Of a stretch of 64,000 nucleotides of DNA, positions 26,761-36,621 are shown piece by piece. The notes under the pieces are model-generated. The model saw nothing but the letters and a program-made list of their open reading frames with translations. It made no database searches and had not been told where the DNA came from. The position numbers and the translations under genes are program-made. Numbering within the stretch: the first letter of the stretch is position 1; each line of letters opens with the position of its first letter. This DNA is from Vreelandella subterranea. Its GTDB lineage: Bacteria > Pseudomonadota > Gammaproteobacteria > Pseudomonadales > Halomonadaceae. The stretch spans positions 230,873-294,872 of the forward strand of contig NZ_FOGS01000004.1 of the NCBI RefSeq assembly GCF_900111305.1, in the 5' to 3' direction.

Positions 26761-27750
26761 TTAGTAGGTTTGCATCAGGTAATCATACGCGTTTTTGATG
26801 CGCTGAAAACGTGCGGATGCCAGTGCCACCTGGTGTTCGCTTTCGGTGAAAAAGCGGTCCGGGTGATGAAGCTGCGCCATGCGCCGATAGGCGAGGCGTA
26901 CGTCGCTACGACTGGCCCCCGGCGGCAGCCCGAGTACCGCCAGGGCACGCGTGGTGCGGTCCGGAGGAGGTGCGGTGCGCTGCCACTGGCGGCGTTCTCC
27001 CTGGGCGCGTTCGTAACGGGACCGGTCTTGCCGCGCCTGCTCACGTTGAGCCTGTTCGCGGCGGCTCTGGTCATCGCGTTGCCGTTGGCGTTCACGCTCC
27101 TGTCGGGCATGCGCCTGACGCGCCTGGGCCTCTTCCTGTTGGCGCTGCTTTTCCTGCTGTTTACGCTGTTTTTTCTGTTTGCGTTGCTGGTGTTTCTCGT
27201 CAGCCTGTTGTGCGGCTTCATCTCGAGCCTGCTGTTCAGCGGCGGCCTCGCGTGCCTTTTGGTTAAAGTAGTCCGGATTGTGACGTTGCCAATAGGCATG
27301 ACGGCTGGGGTCCTCGGGGGACGTTAATGGCCTGCCGGTTAACTCATAAAACAGGGTGCTCAGCGTTGTGGGTGTCACATTGAGCAAGTCCGCCAGAAAG
27401 CGCAGGATATAATGGTTGGCCAGCGACAGGTCGCCGTCATCGGTTGCCACCGTGATCGACTGATGCAGGACACTCAGGCTGCGCTCTTGCGAGCACTCTT
27501 TACGTAGAATTTCGGCGGCCAGCTGAATGGCTTGAAGATCCTGATGATGGGCAATGCTCATGACCGGCCCCAATTCATGCCCATGACGAAACTGCGCCGT
27601 GACCTGGGCCAGGCGACGGCGTCGCTGGCCTTCCGACACGTGCTGGCGGTTAACAAGTACCCAAGCCAGCAATAGTAGCGTTGCCGTATCCACTTGGCTG
27701 CGGCTATTTAACAGCACCAGCTCAAAGGGTGAAAAACGGGCCATGGACAT
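26761..27750 (-). CDS. TerB-like N-terminal, charged linker and C-terminal J-domain protein
   Basis: A 329-residue predicted DnaK co-chaperone. Residues about 1-150 are helical and resemble the TerB/DjlA N-terminal domain. Residues about 165-260 are a Gln/Arg/Lys/Glu-rich, likely coiled-coil or extended linker (QQRKQKKQRKQQEKQRQQEE). Residues about 265-329 are a J domain with intact HPD in RRMAQLHHPDRFF. A GGGAG site precedes the first ATG of MSM. No transmembrane helix is seen, unlike DjlA. It leads a two-gene unit with the HPD-less J-like gene. Confidence 0.85.
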   Translation of the reverse strand: MSMARFSPFELVLLNSRSQVDTATLLLLAWVLVNRQHVSEGQRRRRLAQVTAQFRHGHELGPVMSIAHHQDLQAIQLAAEILRKECSQERSLSVLHQSITVATDDGDLSLANHYILRFLADLLNVTPTTLSTLFYELTGRPLTSPEDPSRHAYWQRHNPDYFNQKAREAAAEQQARDEAAQQADEKHQQRKQKKQRKQQEKQRQQEEAQARQAHARQERERQRQRDDQSRREQAQREQARQDRSRYERAQGERRQWQRTAPPPDRTTRALAVLGLPPGASRSDVRLAYRRMAQLHHPDRFFTESEHQVALASARFQRIKNAYDYLMQTY

Positions 27751-27883
27751 CCAAAGGCTCCCAAAGTGAAAAGAACAGCGGGCAATAGTGGCGTCAGGCG
27801 TGCTTTAAGGCAAGGCCTTCACCGATTAGCGATGATGCCATGTTATCGCATTGACGTATCCAGGGAAGCAGGAGATTGGTGAG

Positions 27884-29302
27884 TTGATTAATGTAGAGCG
27901 CAAAAACAGCTTTCAACTGCGTATTTCACGGCGCTTGAAGGAGGAAACCTCTCACAATCTGGATATTTATCTGTTTGTACCGGGGGATCTTGGCCTTTCG
28001 ACCCAGTTGATTTCGGAGGAAGCGTTTTACCACGCGGCGATTCAAGTGTCGCGTACCTACTACAGCGACGAATATCATCTGCCCCTGGTGCAAAGCCGTC
28101 TGGCGAGCCGCAATCAGCTGGGCAGTGACTCCTATCGCCTGAGCCTCAGCCTTTATGCTTATCAATACGTGGGCGCGATGGAGCGCAATACCCAAGCCAT
28201 GCTGACAAGTGCGCGGGAGATACGCCGAAGCGAAGATAAGCATCAGGTCGACCAGGAAAGTGTCCATTGGCTGCGTGACCAGCTGCAGCAAACCAGTGAC
28301 TTGAGTGAAAGTATTCTGAGGCGCCTGCGCCGCCATCCGCCCCGGGATGAACGACTGACCAAGTATTTCACCAATATCGATAATTACCTGTCGTGGTTTA
28401 CCGAACAGCAGTTATTGGCGCTGGTGGCTCACATGCCCAGGGGCGGTGAGTTTACCCCCATCCGTCACCGGTTCGTGGCGATTTGCCAGCGAGAAGAAGC
28501 GTACCGGCGCGAGCAGGAATACAACGCCGAACGGGTGATGGCTGACCCTACCCGGATGTCGAATAAAATGCGGTTGCTGCGTCGCTTGATCGAGTATCCC
28601 ATTACCCTTAAGCAGCGGCCCCAGGAGTTGGGTGGCGGTGAGCAAAAAGCCGTCAAAGCCCTGGCGACGGCCGTGGTCATGGCCTTTGTTTCGTTTGGCG
28701 TACTTCGCCTGCGCGATACCCTCGGTGATATCACCTCGTTGTTCGTGATTGCCATGGCCGTACTTTATGCCATGCGCGAAGTGTTCAAAGACGATTTACG
28801 TAACACCCTATGGCGCTGGTTGCGCCGTGGGCGGCCTAAGTGGCGGCGGCAGTACGTCGACCCCAACCGCAATGTATCGGTGGGGCATCAGCTCGAATGG
28901 TTCGACTATAAGCGCTATTCGTCTCTGGACCCAGAAATTCAGCGGTTGCGTCGCCGGACCGTGGCCCAGCGTGAGGAGGTGGTGCTGCATTACCGTTCGC
29001 GCTCCCGGATGTCACCCACCCGCTTCCTGAGTGGTTACGAACATACCCAGGAAAGTTTGACGCTGGATATCTCCATGCTGACCCGGCTGATGAGCAAGGG
29101 CAAGTATGACATCTACCGGCTTAAAGAAGGCCAGGCCGTGCGCGAAAGTGTCGAGCGTCGTCACCTGTTCAATCTGGTCATTCGCGAAACCGGCAGCGAA
29201 GACCAGCCTTACCTGGCTCGCTGGAAGGTCGTGGTCAGCCGGTCTGGGATTGTCGATGTAGAAAAAGTCGGGGAGAGCGGCACAGTAAAGGCCAACGATT
29301 AG
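27884..29302 (+). CDS. Conserved membrane protein of unknown function
   Basis: A protein of about 472 residues that I do not recognise. A soluble N-terminal half contains several Arg/Glu-rich helices. Two adjacent hydrophobic segments follow (KALATAVVMAFVSFGVL and SLFVIAMAVLYAM, about residues 258-300). The C-terminal domain of about 170 residues is basic. The start is uncertain: TTG at 27884 has AGGAG nine bases upstream and is preferred over TTG at 27851. It is divergent from the J-domain gene across about 130 bp, so co-regulation is possible. Confidence 0.7.
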   Translation: MINVERKNSFQLRISRRLKEETSHNLDIYLFVPGDLGLSTQLISEEAFYHAAIQVSRTYYSDEYHLPLVQSRLASRNQLGSDSYRLSLSLYAYQYVGAMERNTQAMLTSAREIRRSEDKHQVDQESVHWLRDQLQQTSDLSESILRRLRRHPPRDERLTKYFTNIDNYLSWFTEQQLLALVAHMPRGGEFTPIRHRFVAICQREEAYRREQEYNAERVMADPTRMSNKMRLLRRLIEYPITLKQRPQELGGGEQKAVKALATAVVMAFVSFGVLRLRDTLGDITSLFVIAMAVLYAMREVFKDDLRNTLWRWLRRGRPKWRRQYVDPNRNVSVGHQLEWFDYKRYSSLDPEIQRLRRRTVAQREEVVLHYRSRSRMSPTRFLSGYEHTQESLTLDISMLTRLMSKGKYDIYRLKEGQAVRESVERRHLFNLVIRETGSEDQPYLARWKVVVSRSGIVDVEKVGESGTVKAND

Positions 29303-29413
29303 ACTGCGCCAGATCCAACGAGGCCAACAGGCTTTAACAATACACGGGCAGTCGAGAGGCAGGTTGGCAGGTCCCGGGATCCTGAGACCTGCTGCTAGCT
29401 GGTTATGTGAGAT

Positions 29414-30538
29414 TTAACCTGTTGAATTAATCGCTTGCTCAAGGTTTTCCACGCTGCGCTGGGTGTGGTGCAGCTTATCGAGACCAAACAGGCCAATGCG
29501 GAAAGTCTGGAAGTGGTCGCCCTCATCGCACATCAGTGGCACCCCGCCCGCCACCTGTACGCCTGCCTGGGCAAGCTTGCCGACCAGGCCGCTGTCATCG
29601 GTGTAGCACACCACCACACCCGGCGCGTCAAAGCCATCTGCTGCGACGCTTTTAAAACCGTGGCGCTTGAGCATGGCGCGAACTTCTCGGCCGATCACCT
29701 GCTGCTCCTCTTTGACCTTGCCAAAGCCGTAGTCACGCGTTTCCTGCATGATGTCGCGCAGCTGGCGCAGGGCATCGGTGGGCATGGTCGCGTGATAGGC
29801 GTGCCCGCCGTTCTCGTAGGCCTGCATGATGCTGTGCCACTTGCCTAAATCGCAGGCAAAGCTATTGCTCTGGGTCTCGCTCAAACGCTGGGTGGCACGC
29901 TCTGAGAGCATCACCATGGCGCAGCAGGGCGAGCCACTCCATCCCTTTTGCGGCGCGCTGACGACCACATCCACCCCCAGCGCCTGCATGTCCACCCACA
30001 ATGTACCCGCGGCAATGGCGTCGAGCACGAGCAGGCCGCCCACGTCACGGGTTGCCTGGGCAACGGTGCGGATGTAGTGATCCGGCAAGAGCATCCCGGC
30101 GGATGTTTCCACCTGAGGGGCAAAAACGACCGCAGGCTTTTCAGCGCGAATGCGCTCGGCAACCTCGTCGGCGGGGACCGGCGCAAAGGGCGACTGCGGG
30201 TCGCTGGGGTCTTCACGCCGCGCTTTCAGCACGGTGTGCTGGTCGGTCAGTCGGCCCATCTCGATAATCTGCGTCCAACGGTAGCTGAACCAGCCGTTAC
30301 GGATCACCAGCGTCGGTTGGTCGACGGCAAACTGGCGGGCCACCGCTTCCATGCCGAAGGTGCCGCTACCCGGCACGATCACTGCAGCATGGGCGTTGTA
30401 GACCTCTTTCAGCGTGGCGGAAATATCCCGCATTACGCCCTGAAACTGTTGCGACATATGGTTCAGCGAGCGGTCGGTGTAGACCACCGAATATTCCAGC
30501 AAGCCGTCGGGGTCGACGTTGGGCAGTAGGCCAGCCAT
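29414..30538 (-). CDS. Class V PLP-dependent aminotransferase (alanine/serine-glyoxylate type)
   Basis: A 374-residue fold-type I PLP enzyme. The cofactor lysine lies in SAPQKGWSGSP (about residue 190), preceded by the aspartate strand GLLVLDAIAAGTLWVDMQALGVD. GSGTFGMEAV near 60 binds the phosphate. It resembles alanine/serine-glyoxylate aminotransferases; the exact amino donor is not readable. The start at 30538 has GGAG six bases upstream, so a frame open to 30577 is too long. A terminator separates it from cdd. Confidence 0.9.
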   Translation of the reverse strand: MAGLLPNVDPDGLLEYSVVYTDRSLNHMSQQFQGVMRDISATLKEVYNAHAAVIVPGSGTFGMEAVARQFAVDQPTLVIRNGWFSYRWTQIIEMGRLTDQHTVLKARREDPSDPQSPFAPVPADEVAERIRAEKPAVVFAPQVETSAGMLLPDHYIRTVAQATRDVGGLLVLDAIAAGTLWVDMQALGVDVVVSAPQKGWSGSPCCAMVMLSERATQRLSETQSNSFACDLGKWHSIMQAYENGGHAYHATMPTDALRQLRDIMQETRDYGFGKVKEEQQVIGREVRAMLKRHGFKSVAADGFDAPGVVVCYTDDSGLVGKLAQAGVQVAGGVPLMCDEGDHFQTFRIGLFGLDKLHHTQRSVENLEQAINSTG

Positions 30539-30614
30539 GGCGTTCTCCAAAGAAGTGGTGTGCTCTTGACGGCACACTTTGCATCAACAAAAGCGTGAGC
30601 TTAAGAGTACGAGC

Positions 30615-30650
30615 AAAAAACGCACAAAACCAGCCCGCGAGGGGCTGGTT
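30615..30650 (-). terminator. Intrinsic terminator after cdd
   Basis: On the minus strand, AACCAGCCC pairs with GGGCTGGTT (9 bp, five-base loop). It is followed by a short T run and then six further T residues a few bases on. It ends the nucleoside operon. Confidence 0.8.
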
Positions 30651-30671
30651 GTCAGTGCTAGGCAGGTGGGG

Positions 30672-31079
30672 TCAACGCGGCGGCAGTTGCTCGGGGCCGA
30701 AGGCGTCGGGCAGCAGCGTTTCCATGGTGTAGGTTTTCAGTACTTCGCCCTGGCGAGAGAGGACCATGATCTGCGTGTCGGGCGTGGCAAACTCGCGGAT
30801 ACGCTGGCGACAGTCGCCGCAGGGCGTACACAGGTGCTCGCCGGGCCCCATGACATAGACCTTGGCAAGCTCACGCTGCCCGGCGGTGGCCATGGCTGAA
30901 ATGGCCGAGGCTTCGGCACAGAGCCCCTTGTAGTGGGCCACTTCGACGTTGCCGCCGACGAACTTCTGGCCATCCGGACACTCCATCACGGCGGCCACCG
31001 GGTGGTTGGAGTAGGGCGCATAGGCATTGCCAAGCGCTGTCAGTAGTGTCTCAACCAGTGCCGTATCGACTTGGCTCAT
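30672..31079 (-). CDS. cdd: Cytidine deaminase
   Basis: A 135-residue tetrameric-type cytidine deaminase. The zinc site is complete: CAEASAI (Cys and catalytic Glu) near residue 54 and PCGDCRQ near 86. YAPYSNHPVAA at the start contacts the nucleoside. It converts cytidine and deoxycytidine to uridine and deoxyuridine. It is the last gene of the deo cluster, 23 bp after deoD, and feeds the phosphorolysis steps encoded upstream. Confidence 0.95.
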   Translation of the reverse strand: MSQVDTALVETLLTALGNAYAPYSNHPVAAVMECPDGQKFVGGNVEVAHYKGLCAEASAISAMATAGQRELAKVYVMGPGEHLCTPCGDCRQRIREFATPDTQIMVLSRQGEVLKTYTMETLLPDAFGPEQLPPR

Positions 31080-31102
31080 GGCGATTTCCTTGGTGTTGGC
31101 CT

Positions 31103-31828
31103 TCAGGTGCGCGCTGCGTCGTCGCGTAATACCGTGTCGAGCGCAATCGTCATCATGTCGTTGAAGGTGGTTTGACGGTCTTTGCTTGAGAGCGAGTCGC
31201 CTTTCAGAATATGGTCGGATACCGTGCAGATGGTCAGCGCCCGGGCGCCGAATTCCGCGGCCACGCCGTAGAGACCCGCGGCTTCCATCTCGACACCGAC
31301 AATGCCGTAGCGTTTGAGCAGCTCGGCCATCTCGGTTTGCGGGTTGTAGAACAGATCCGCCGAGAAGATGTTGCCGACTTTCACCGGCACGTTTTGCGCG
31401 TTGGCGGCGGCGACCGCGTGCTGGGTCAGGTCGAAGTCGGCAATCGCGGCAAAGTCGTGGTCGTTGAAACGCATGCGATTGACCTTGGAGTCGGTGCAGG
31501 CGCCCATGCCGATGACCACATCGCGAACGTTGACGTCGTCGCGAACCGCGCCGCAGGAGCCCACGCGAATGACGGATTTAACACCGTAGTCGGTGATCAG
31601 CTCTTTGGCGTAGATCGAGACCGAGGGAATGCCCATGCCGTGGCCCATGACGGAAATCTCGCGGCCTTTATAGGTGCCGGTGTAGCCCAGCATGCTGCGC
31701 ACGTCGTTGACCTGGCGGACATCGTCCAGGTAGGTCTCGGCGATGAACTTGGCACGTAGCGGGTCGCCGGGCATCAGCACGGTATCGGCAAAATCGCCTT
31801 TCTCAGCGTTAATATGTGGTGTCGCCAT
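31103..31828 (-). CDS. deoD: Purine-nucleoside phosphorylase (DeoD type)
   Basis: A 241-residue hexameric-type purine nucleoside phosphorylase. It begins with [20 protein letters not shown] and carries [11 protein letters not shown] (phosphate loop), [18 protein letters not shown] and the catalytic Asp in CTVSDHI. It releases (deoxy)ribose-1-phosphate from purine nucleosides. AAGGAG upstream of the ATG at 31828 fixes the start; a frame open to 32020 lies inside deoB. It is 14 bp downstream of deoB. Confidence 0.96.
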   Translation of the reverse strand: MATPHINAEKGDFADTVLMPGDPLRAKFIAETYLDDVRQVNDVRSMLGYTGTYKGREISVMGHGMGIPSVSIYAKELITDYGVKSVIRVGSCGAVRDDVNVRDVVIGMGACTDSKVNRMRFNDHDFAAIADFDLTQHAVAAANAQNVPVKVGNIFSADLFYNPQTEMAELLKRYGIVGVEMEAAGLYGVAAEFGARALTICTVSDHILKGDSLSSKDRQTTFNDMMTIALDTVLRDDAART

Positions 31829-31842
31829 TGTAGGTTTCTCCT

Positions 31843-33087
31843 TTAAGCGGCGCTGGGTAAAAAGCTTTCGCCGTCGGCCATGGCCTCGAGCTCGAAGTAG
31901 TCGGCCAGTGTCTGGCCGATATCGGCGAAGGTGCCGCGTTCGCCCATGGGGCCGGGGGTAAAGCCTGCGCCGCGCACCATCACCGGGACGTATTCGCGGG
32001 TATGCTCGGTGCCTTCCCAACTGGGGTCGCAGCCGTGGTCGGCGGTGAGCAGCAGCAGGTCGTCGTCGTTTAGGGCGGCGAACAGCTCGGGCAGGCGGGC
32101 ATCGAAGTGCTCGAGCGCTGCGGCATAGCCCGGCACGTCGCGGCGGTGACCGTAGACCGAATCAAAATCGACGAAGTTGGTCATGATCATGGTCGTGCGG
32201 TCGCTGGTTTCCCGGGCGGTGCGCTCGACCTCAGACAGCGTGGCCTCCATCAGCGCATCGTGACCGCTGGCCTTGACCTTGTGGGTGATCCCGCAGTGGG
32301 CGTAGATATCGGCAATCTTGCCGATTGAGACCACTTCGCCACCCGCCTCGGCGAGCTTTTGCAGCACCGTGGGGGTGGGCGGCTCGACGCTGTAGTCGCG
32401 GCGGTTGCCGGTGCGTGCAAAGTCGTCGCGGTGATTGCCGACAAAGGGGCGCGCAATCACGCGGCCAATATTGTAGGGCTCGAGCAACCCGCGCACGGTT
32501 TCGCACAGTTCATAGAGCCGCTCGAGGCCGAAGTGCTCCTCGTGGGCGGCAATCTGGAAGACGGAATCCGCCGAGGTGTAGACGATCGGCTTGTCCGTGG
32601 CGACGTGCTCTTCGCCCAGGCGGGCGATGATCTCGGTGCCCGAGGCGTGGCAGTTGCCGATCACGCCGGGCAGGTTGGCGGCATCGACAATCCTGTCGAG
32701 CAGCTCCGACGGGAAGCTATCGGTCTTGTCGAGAAAGTAGCCCCAGTCGAAGCGCACGGGGACACCGGCAATTTCCCAGTGGCCCGAGGGGGTGTCCTTG
32801 CCGCTGGAAATTTCCTTGGCGTGGGCGTAAGCGCCTGTCAGCGTGTCCGGCAGGTTAACGCCTTCCGCTACAGTGCCGGTGGCATCGCGGTGGGCGTGAA
32901 ACAAACCGAGTTTTGCCATGTTGGGTAGTTGCAAAGGGCCTGAGCGCTCGGCCGTATCGGCGTCGCCACGGGCGCAGGCGGCGGCAATATGGCCCAGGGT
33001 GTCAGATCCCTGGTCGCCGAAGGTGTCGGCATCCGGCGCGCTGCCGATGCCAAATGAATCGAGGACAACAACAATCGCGCGGCGCAT
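31843..33087 (-). CDS. deoB: Phosphopentomutase
   Basis: A 414-residue alkaline-phosphatase-superfamily mutase that interconverts (deoxy)ribose-1- and 5-phosphate. Metal motifs are visible: [14 protein letters not shown] at the start, [11 protein letters not shown] near residue 95 (phosphothreonine), and [20 protein letters not shown] near 340. Its ATG shares one base with the deoA stop (TGATG), so translational coupling is likely. Confidence 0.96.
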   Translation of the reverse strand: MRRAIVVVLDSFGIGSAPDADTFGDQGSDTLGHIAAACARGDADTAERSGPLQLPNMAKLGLFHAHRDATGTVAEGVNLPDTLTGAYAHAKEISSGKDTPSGHWEIAGVPVRFDWGYFLDKTDSFPSELLDRIVDAANLPGVIGNCHASGTEIIARLGEEHVATDKPIVYTSADSVFQIAAHEEHFGLERLYELCETVRGLLEPYNIGRVIARPFVGNHRDDFARTGNRRDYSVEPPTPTVLQKLAEAGGEVVSIGKIADIYAHCGITHKVKASGHDALMEATLSEVERTARETSDRTTMIMTNFVDFDSVYGHRRDVPGYAAALEHFDARLPELFAALNDDDLLLLTADHGCDPSWEGTEHTREYVPVMVRGAGFTPGPMGERGTFADIGQTLADYFELEAMADGESFLPSAA

Positions 33088-34412
33088 CAGGCTTCTCCTC
33101 TGAAGGTGTCTTGAAGTAGCGTGTCCGCGGTCGCGGGGGCGTCACCCAAGGTGACCGCGGCGCGAAGCTGGGCGGCGGCAAGGGCGGCGGCGTCTTCGCT
33201 TTTGGCGTGAACCATGGCGATAGGACGCTGACCATCGACACGCTCGCCGATTTCGGCAATGTCGCTGAAGCCAACGCTGTGGTCGACGCTGGCATCGTTG
33301 CGCAGGCGGCCCCCGCCGAGTTCCACCACGCTCATGCCCACGGCCCGGGTGTCAATGCGCTGGATGATGCCCGACTGTTCGGCATATACAGGCTTGATCA
33401 CATCGGCTGTGGCCAGGTAGTGATCCGAACGCTCCATGAAGTCGGCAGGGCCGCCCAGCTCGCTTACCATGCGGGCAAAGACCTCGGCGGCCGCACCCGA
33501 TGTCAGGGCTTTTTCAAGCTTGGTCAGCGCTTCCTCACGGCTGTCGACCAGCTTGCCCGCCATCAGCATTTCCACCGCCAGTTCGCGGGTCACCTGCATG
33601 ACCCGGCTGTTGGCGCGTTCACCGCGCAGCAGTGCCAGGGTTTCGACGATCTCGACCGCGTTACCGGCGCAGGGAGCCAGCGGCTGGCTCATGTCGGTGA
33701 GCAAGGCCGTGGTCGGCGTGCCCGCCTGGGTCGCGACATTGGCAATGCTCTTGGCCAGTTCGCGGGATTTTTCCGGCGTGGGCATGAAGGCGCCGCTGCC
33801 GACTTTGACATCCATGACCAGGGCATCCAGGCCGGAGGCCAGCTTTTTGCCCAGGATCGAGGCGGTGATCAGCGGGATGGATTCCACCGTGGCGGTCACG
33901 TCGCGCACGCCGTAGATGCGCTTGTCTGCCGGGGCCAAGTTGCCGGTCTGGCCGATAATCGCCACGCCGGTGGATTTCACCACGTCGCCGAAGCGTTCCG
34001 GGGCGGGGTAGGGGTCATAGCCGGGAATGGACTCCAGCTTGTCCAGCGTGCCGCCGGTGTGGCCCAGGCCGCGGCCGGAAATCATCGGCACGAAGGCACC
34101 ACAGGCGGCGACCCAGGGGCCCAGCACCAGCGAGACCAGATCACCCACACCGCCGGTGGAGTGTTTGTCGACGATCGGGCCGGGCAGGTTGAGTGAATCC
34201 CACTGCATGACGTGACCGGAGTCGCGGGTGGCGCTGGTCAGGGCGACAACTTCCTCTCGGCTCATGCCGTTCAGATACACCGCCATGGTAAAGGCGCCAA
34301 TTTGTGCATCGCTGATACGGTCATCGGCAATGCTCTGTACAAACGCCTTGATTTCATCTGCTGGTAGCGGCTGGTGATCGCGCTTTAGGCGAATCAGTTC
34401 TTGCGGGAGCAT
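33087..34412 (-). CDS. deoA: Thymidine phosphorylase
   Basis: A 441-residue pyrimidine nucleoside phosphorylase releasing thymine and deoxyribose-1-phosphate. Key segments are [15 protein letters not shown] (phosphate site), [20 protein letters not shown] and [12 protein letters not shown]. The ATG at 34412 ([12 protein letters not shown]) aligns with E. coli DeoA and has GGAGG eight bases upstream, located inside the end of deoC. Earlier in-frame starts at 34430 and 34463 are therefore unlikely. It begins one base after the deoC stop. Confidence 0.96.
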   Translation of the reverse strand: MLPQELIRLKRDHQPLPADEIKAFVQSIADDRISDAQIGAFTMAVYLNGMSREEVVALTSATRDSGHVMQWDSLNLPGPIVDKHSTGGVGDLVSLVLGPWVAACGAFVPMISGRGLGHTGGTLDKLESIPGYDPYPAPERFGDVVKSTGVAIIGQTGNLAPADKRIYGVRDVTATVESIPLITASILGKKLASGLDALVMDVKVGSGAFMPTPEKSRELAKSIANVATQAGTPTTALLTDMSQPLAPCAGNAVEIVETLALLRGERANSRVMQVTRELAVEMLMAGKLVDSREEALTKLEKALTSGAAAEVFARMVSELGGPADFMERSDHYLATADVIKPVYAEQSGIIQRIDTRAVGMSVVELGGGRLRNDASVDHSVGFSDIAEIGERVDGQRPIAMVHAKSEDAAALAAAQLRAAVTLGDAPATADTLLQDTFRGEA

Positions 34413-34413
34413 C

Positions 34414-35217
34414 TTAATAGCCTCCGTCATTACGCGAGAGCGACGCGGTCTGGGGGTTGCCACTCAGGGTGTTGAGCAAGTCACCCAGCAGGCTGGAGGC
34501 ACCAAACCTGAAGTGGCGCGGCGAGACCCACTGGTCACCCATGATCTTGGCGGCGAGCGCCAGGTATTCGGCGGCCTCTTCGGCTGTCTTGACGCCACCT
34601 GCCGCCTTGAACCCGACATCCTTGCCGCTGTCTTGGATCGCCTGAAGCATGATTTCGGCGGATTCCAGCGTTGCGTTGACCGCCACCTTGCCGGTTGAGG
34701 TCTTGATAAAGTCGGCGCCGGCTTCAATGGCCAGCTCGCTTGCCCGCTTGATAAGCGCAGGCTCTTTAAGCTCGCCGGCCTCAATGATGACTTTCAAAAG
34801 CGCCTGACCGCCGCAGGCTGCATGGCACATTTCCACCAGCTCACGGCCAGTTTCTTCGTCGCCCGCCATAAGGGCGCGATAGGGAAAGACGACGTCGACT
34901 TCGTCTGCCCCGGAGGCGACGGCTTCACGGGTCTCGCGGGCGGCGCCCATGATGTCGTCACCGCCGTGGGGAAAGTTGGTGACGGTGGCGATTTTGACGT
35001 CACCGTTAAGCTCGTGGGCGGTGAGGGCGCGACGCGCGGTCACGACGAACTGGGGGTAGACGCATACCGCTGCCGGGTAGCCGAAGGGCGTTTTTGCCTT
35101 TTTGCACAGCGATTCGGTGGACGCATCGGTATCGGTATCGTTGAGACTGGTCAGGTCCATCAGTGAAAGCGCCTGGCGCGCGGCAAGGGTCATGTTAATC
35201 GAAGCGGTCATGGACAT
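34414..35217 (-). CDS. deoC: Deoxyribose-phosphate aldolase
   Basis: A 267-residue class I aldolase that splits deoxyribose-5-phosphate into glyceraldehyde-3-phosphate and acetaldehyde. The Schiff-base lysine is in DFIKTSTGK and a second lysine in [11 protein letters not shown]. Two possible starts lie six bases apart (35217 and 35211); the upstream one is given and neither has a strong Shine-Dalgarno. A terminator-like hairpin lies between it and nupC, so it may have its own promoter or depend on read-through. Confidence 0.96.
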   Translation of the reverse strand: MSMTASINMTLAARQALSLMDLTSLNDTDTDASTESLCKKAKTPFGYPAAVCVYPQFVVTARRALTAHELNGDVKIATVTNFPHGGDDIMGAARETREAVASGADEVDVVFPYRALMAGDEETGRELVEMCHAACGGQALLKVIIEAGELKEPALIKRASELAIEAGADFIKTSTGKVAVNATLESAEIMLQAIQDSGKDVGFKAAGGVKTAEEAAEYLALAAKIMGDQWVSPRHFRFGASSLLGDLLNTLSGNPQTASLSRNDGGY

Positions 35218-35248
35218 CTCGCACAGTATTAGGGTTTAAGAATGACTG

Positions 35249-35286
35249 AAAAAAACGGGCACTACTGTATATGACAGCAGCGCCCG
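35249..35286 (-). terminator. Intrinsic terminator between nupC and deoC
   Basis: On the minus strand a 5-bp GC stem (CGGGC / GCCCG) and an inner 7-base arm (CTGCTGT / ACAGTAG, one mismatch) are followed immediately by seven T residues. It is placed after nupC and before deoC, so it could split the operon or act as a partial terminator. Confidence 0.85.
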
Positions 35287-35306
35287 CGTAATCGTTGAAG
35301 GTTACG

Positions 35307-36590
35307 TTAAGAAGCAACGCTGCCCAGGGCGATGAAGAAACCTGCAATAGAGGCCGACATCAGGTTAGACAAAGTACCGGCCAATACCGCCTTGACGCCA
35401 AAGCGGGCGATTTCCTTACGGCGAGAGGGGGCAATGCTACCTAGGCCGCCGAGCAAAATCGCAATAGAGGATAAATTGGCAAAGCCACACAGGGCAAAGG
35501 AAAGAATCGCCATGGTGTGTGCGGTCATCGCTTGGCCAGTGGCCGCGACCATCTGCTCACCTTCAATATAGGGCGCGAGGTTGATATAGGCGACAAACTC
35601 ATTAACGACCAATTTTTGGCCAATGAATGAACCCGCCAGTGTAGCTTCTTCCCAGGGCACACCCAGTAAAAAGGCCAGCGGGGCAAATAGCCAGCCCAGA
35701 ATCCACTCAAGGCTCAACGATTCAAAACCGACCCAGCCGCCAATGCCGCCAAGAATACCGTTGATCAAAGCAATCAGCCCAATGAAGGCGAGGAGCATGG
35801 CCCCTACGTTGGCGGCCAGCATCAAACCGGATGTCGCGCCAGAGGCGGCCGCGTCCAGCACGTTGCTTGGCTTGTCCTCCTGCTCCTGCAATTCTTCTTC
35901 AACCTTGGAAACGCTATCGCTCTCTTGCGCATCCTGGGTTTCGGGCATTATCAGTTTAGCAAACAGCAGGCCACCGGGAGCTGCCATGAAGGAGGCAGCG
36001 ACCAGGTACTCCATGGGAATGCCCAGAGCGGCGTAACCTGCCAGTACGGAGCCCGCCACCGACGCCAAGCCGCCACACATCACGGCAAACAGCTGAGAAG
36101 GTGTCATCCGGGCGATAAACGGACGCACCACGAGCGGCGCCTCGGTCTGGCCGACGAAGATGTTTGCTGTGGCAGAAAGCGACTCGGTACGCGAAGTGCC
36201 CAGCGCCTTCTGCAGGGCGCCACCCAGGATGCGGATTACCCACTGCATGATGCCAAGGTAATACAGCACCGCGATAAGCGAGGAGAAAAAGATGATGACT
36301 GGCAATACCTTAATGGCAAAGACAAAACCGACTTCGTCGGCATCGGCCAGGCCGCCAAACAGGAAACTGATACCGTCGTCGGCATATACGAGAATCTGGC
36401 TGACGCCCGCTGAAATGGTTTGCAGCACCGTCTGGCCAAAAGGAACGTATAGCACAAAGGCGCCAATACCCGCTTGAATGCCGAAGGCACCCAGCACCGT
36501 ACGTAAGCGAATCGACTTGCGATCGTAAGAAAAGATCAGGGCGATGGTCACCAGAGTTACCATGCCGACCAAACTCATCAGGAGTGTCAT
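35307..36590 (-). CDS. nupC: NupC family concentrative nucleoside transporter
   Basis: A 427-residue inner-membrane CNT transporter that couples nucleoside uptake to an ion gradient. Visible signatures are [14 protein letters not shown] near residue 150, [16 protein letters not shown] near 175 and [10 protein letters not shown] near 345, with about 8-10 helices. It is slightly longer than E. coli NupC, with an acidic Glu/Gln-rich loop (about 222-240). It lies 31 bp downstream of the outer-membrane channel gene, giving a matched outer/inner membrane uptake route. Confidence 0.94.
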   Translation of the reverse strand: MTLLMSLVGMVTLVTIALIFSYDRKSIRLRTVLGAFGIQAGIGAFVLYVPFGQTVLQTISAGVSQILVYADDGISFLFGGLADADEVGFVFAIKVLPVIIFFSSLIAVLYYLGIMQWVIRILGGALQKALGTSRTESLSATANIFVGQTEAPLVVRPFIARMTPSQLFAVMCGGLASVAGSVLAGYAALGIPMEYLVAASFMAAPGGLLFAKLIMPETQDAQESDSVSKVEEELQEQEDKPSNVLDAAASGATSGLMLAANVGAMLLAFIGLIALINGILGGIGGWVGFESLSLEWILGWLFAPLAFLLGVPWEEATLAGSFIGQKLVVNEFVAYINLAPYIEGEQMVAATGQAMTAHTMAILSFALCGFANLSSIAILLGGLGSIAPSRRKEIARFGVKAVLAGTLSNLMSASIAGFFIALGSVAS

Positions 36591-36621
36591 AAAAAGATCC
36601 TTCGCGTGCGCTAGGTGCGTG

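Noticed and set aside
29367..29392. Stem-loop (GCAGGTC / GACCTGC) between the membrane-protein gene and the aminotransferase gene as a terminator
   Set aside because: There is no T tract and the loop is long, so it is not listed as a terminator.
33207..34196. Long open frame on the + strand opposite deoA
   Set aside because: The composition is His/Gly/Ala-rich as in a frame shadow, and deoA is certain on the other strand.
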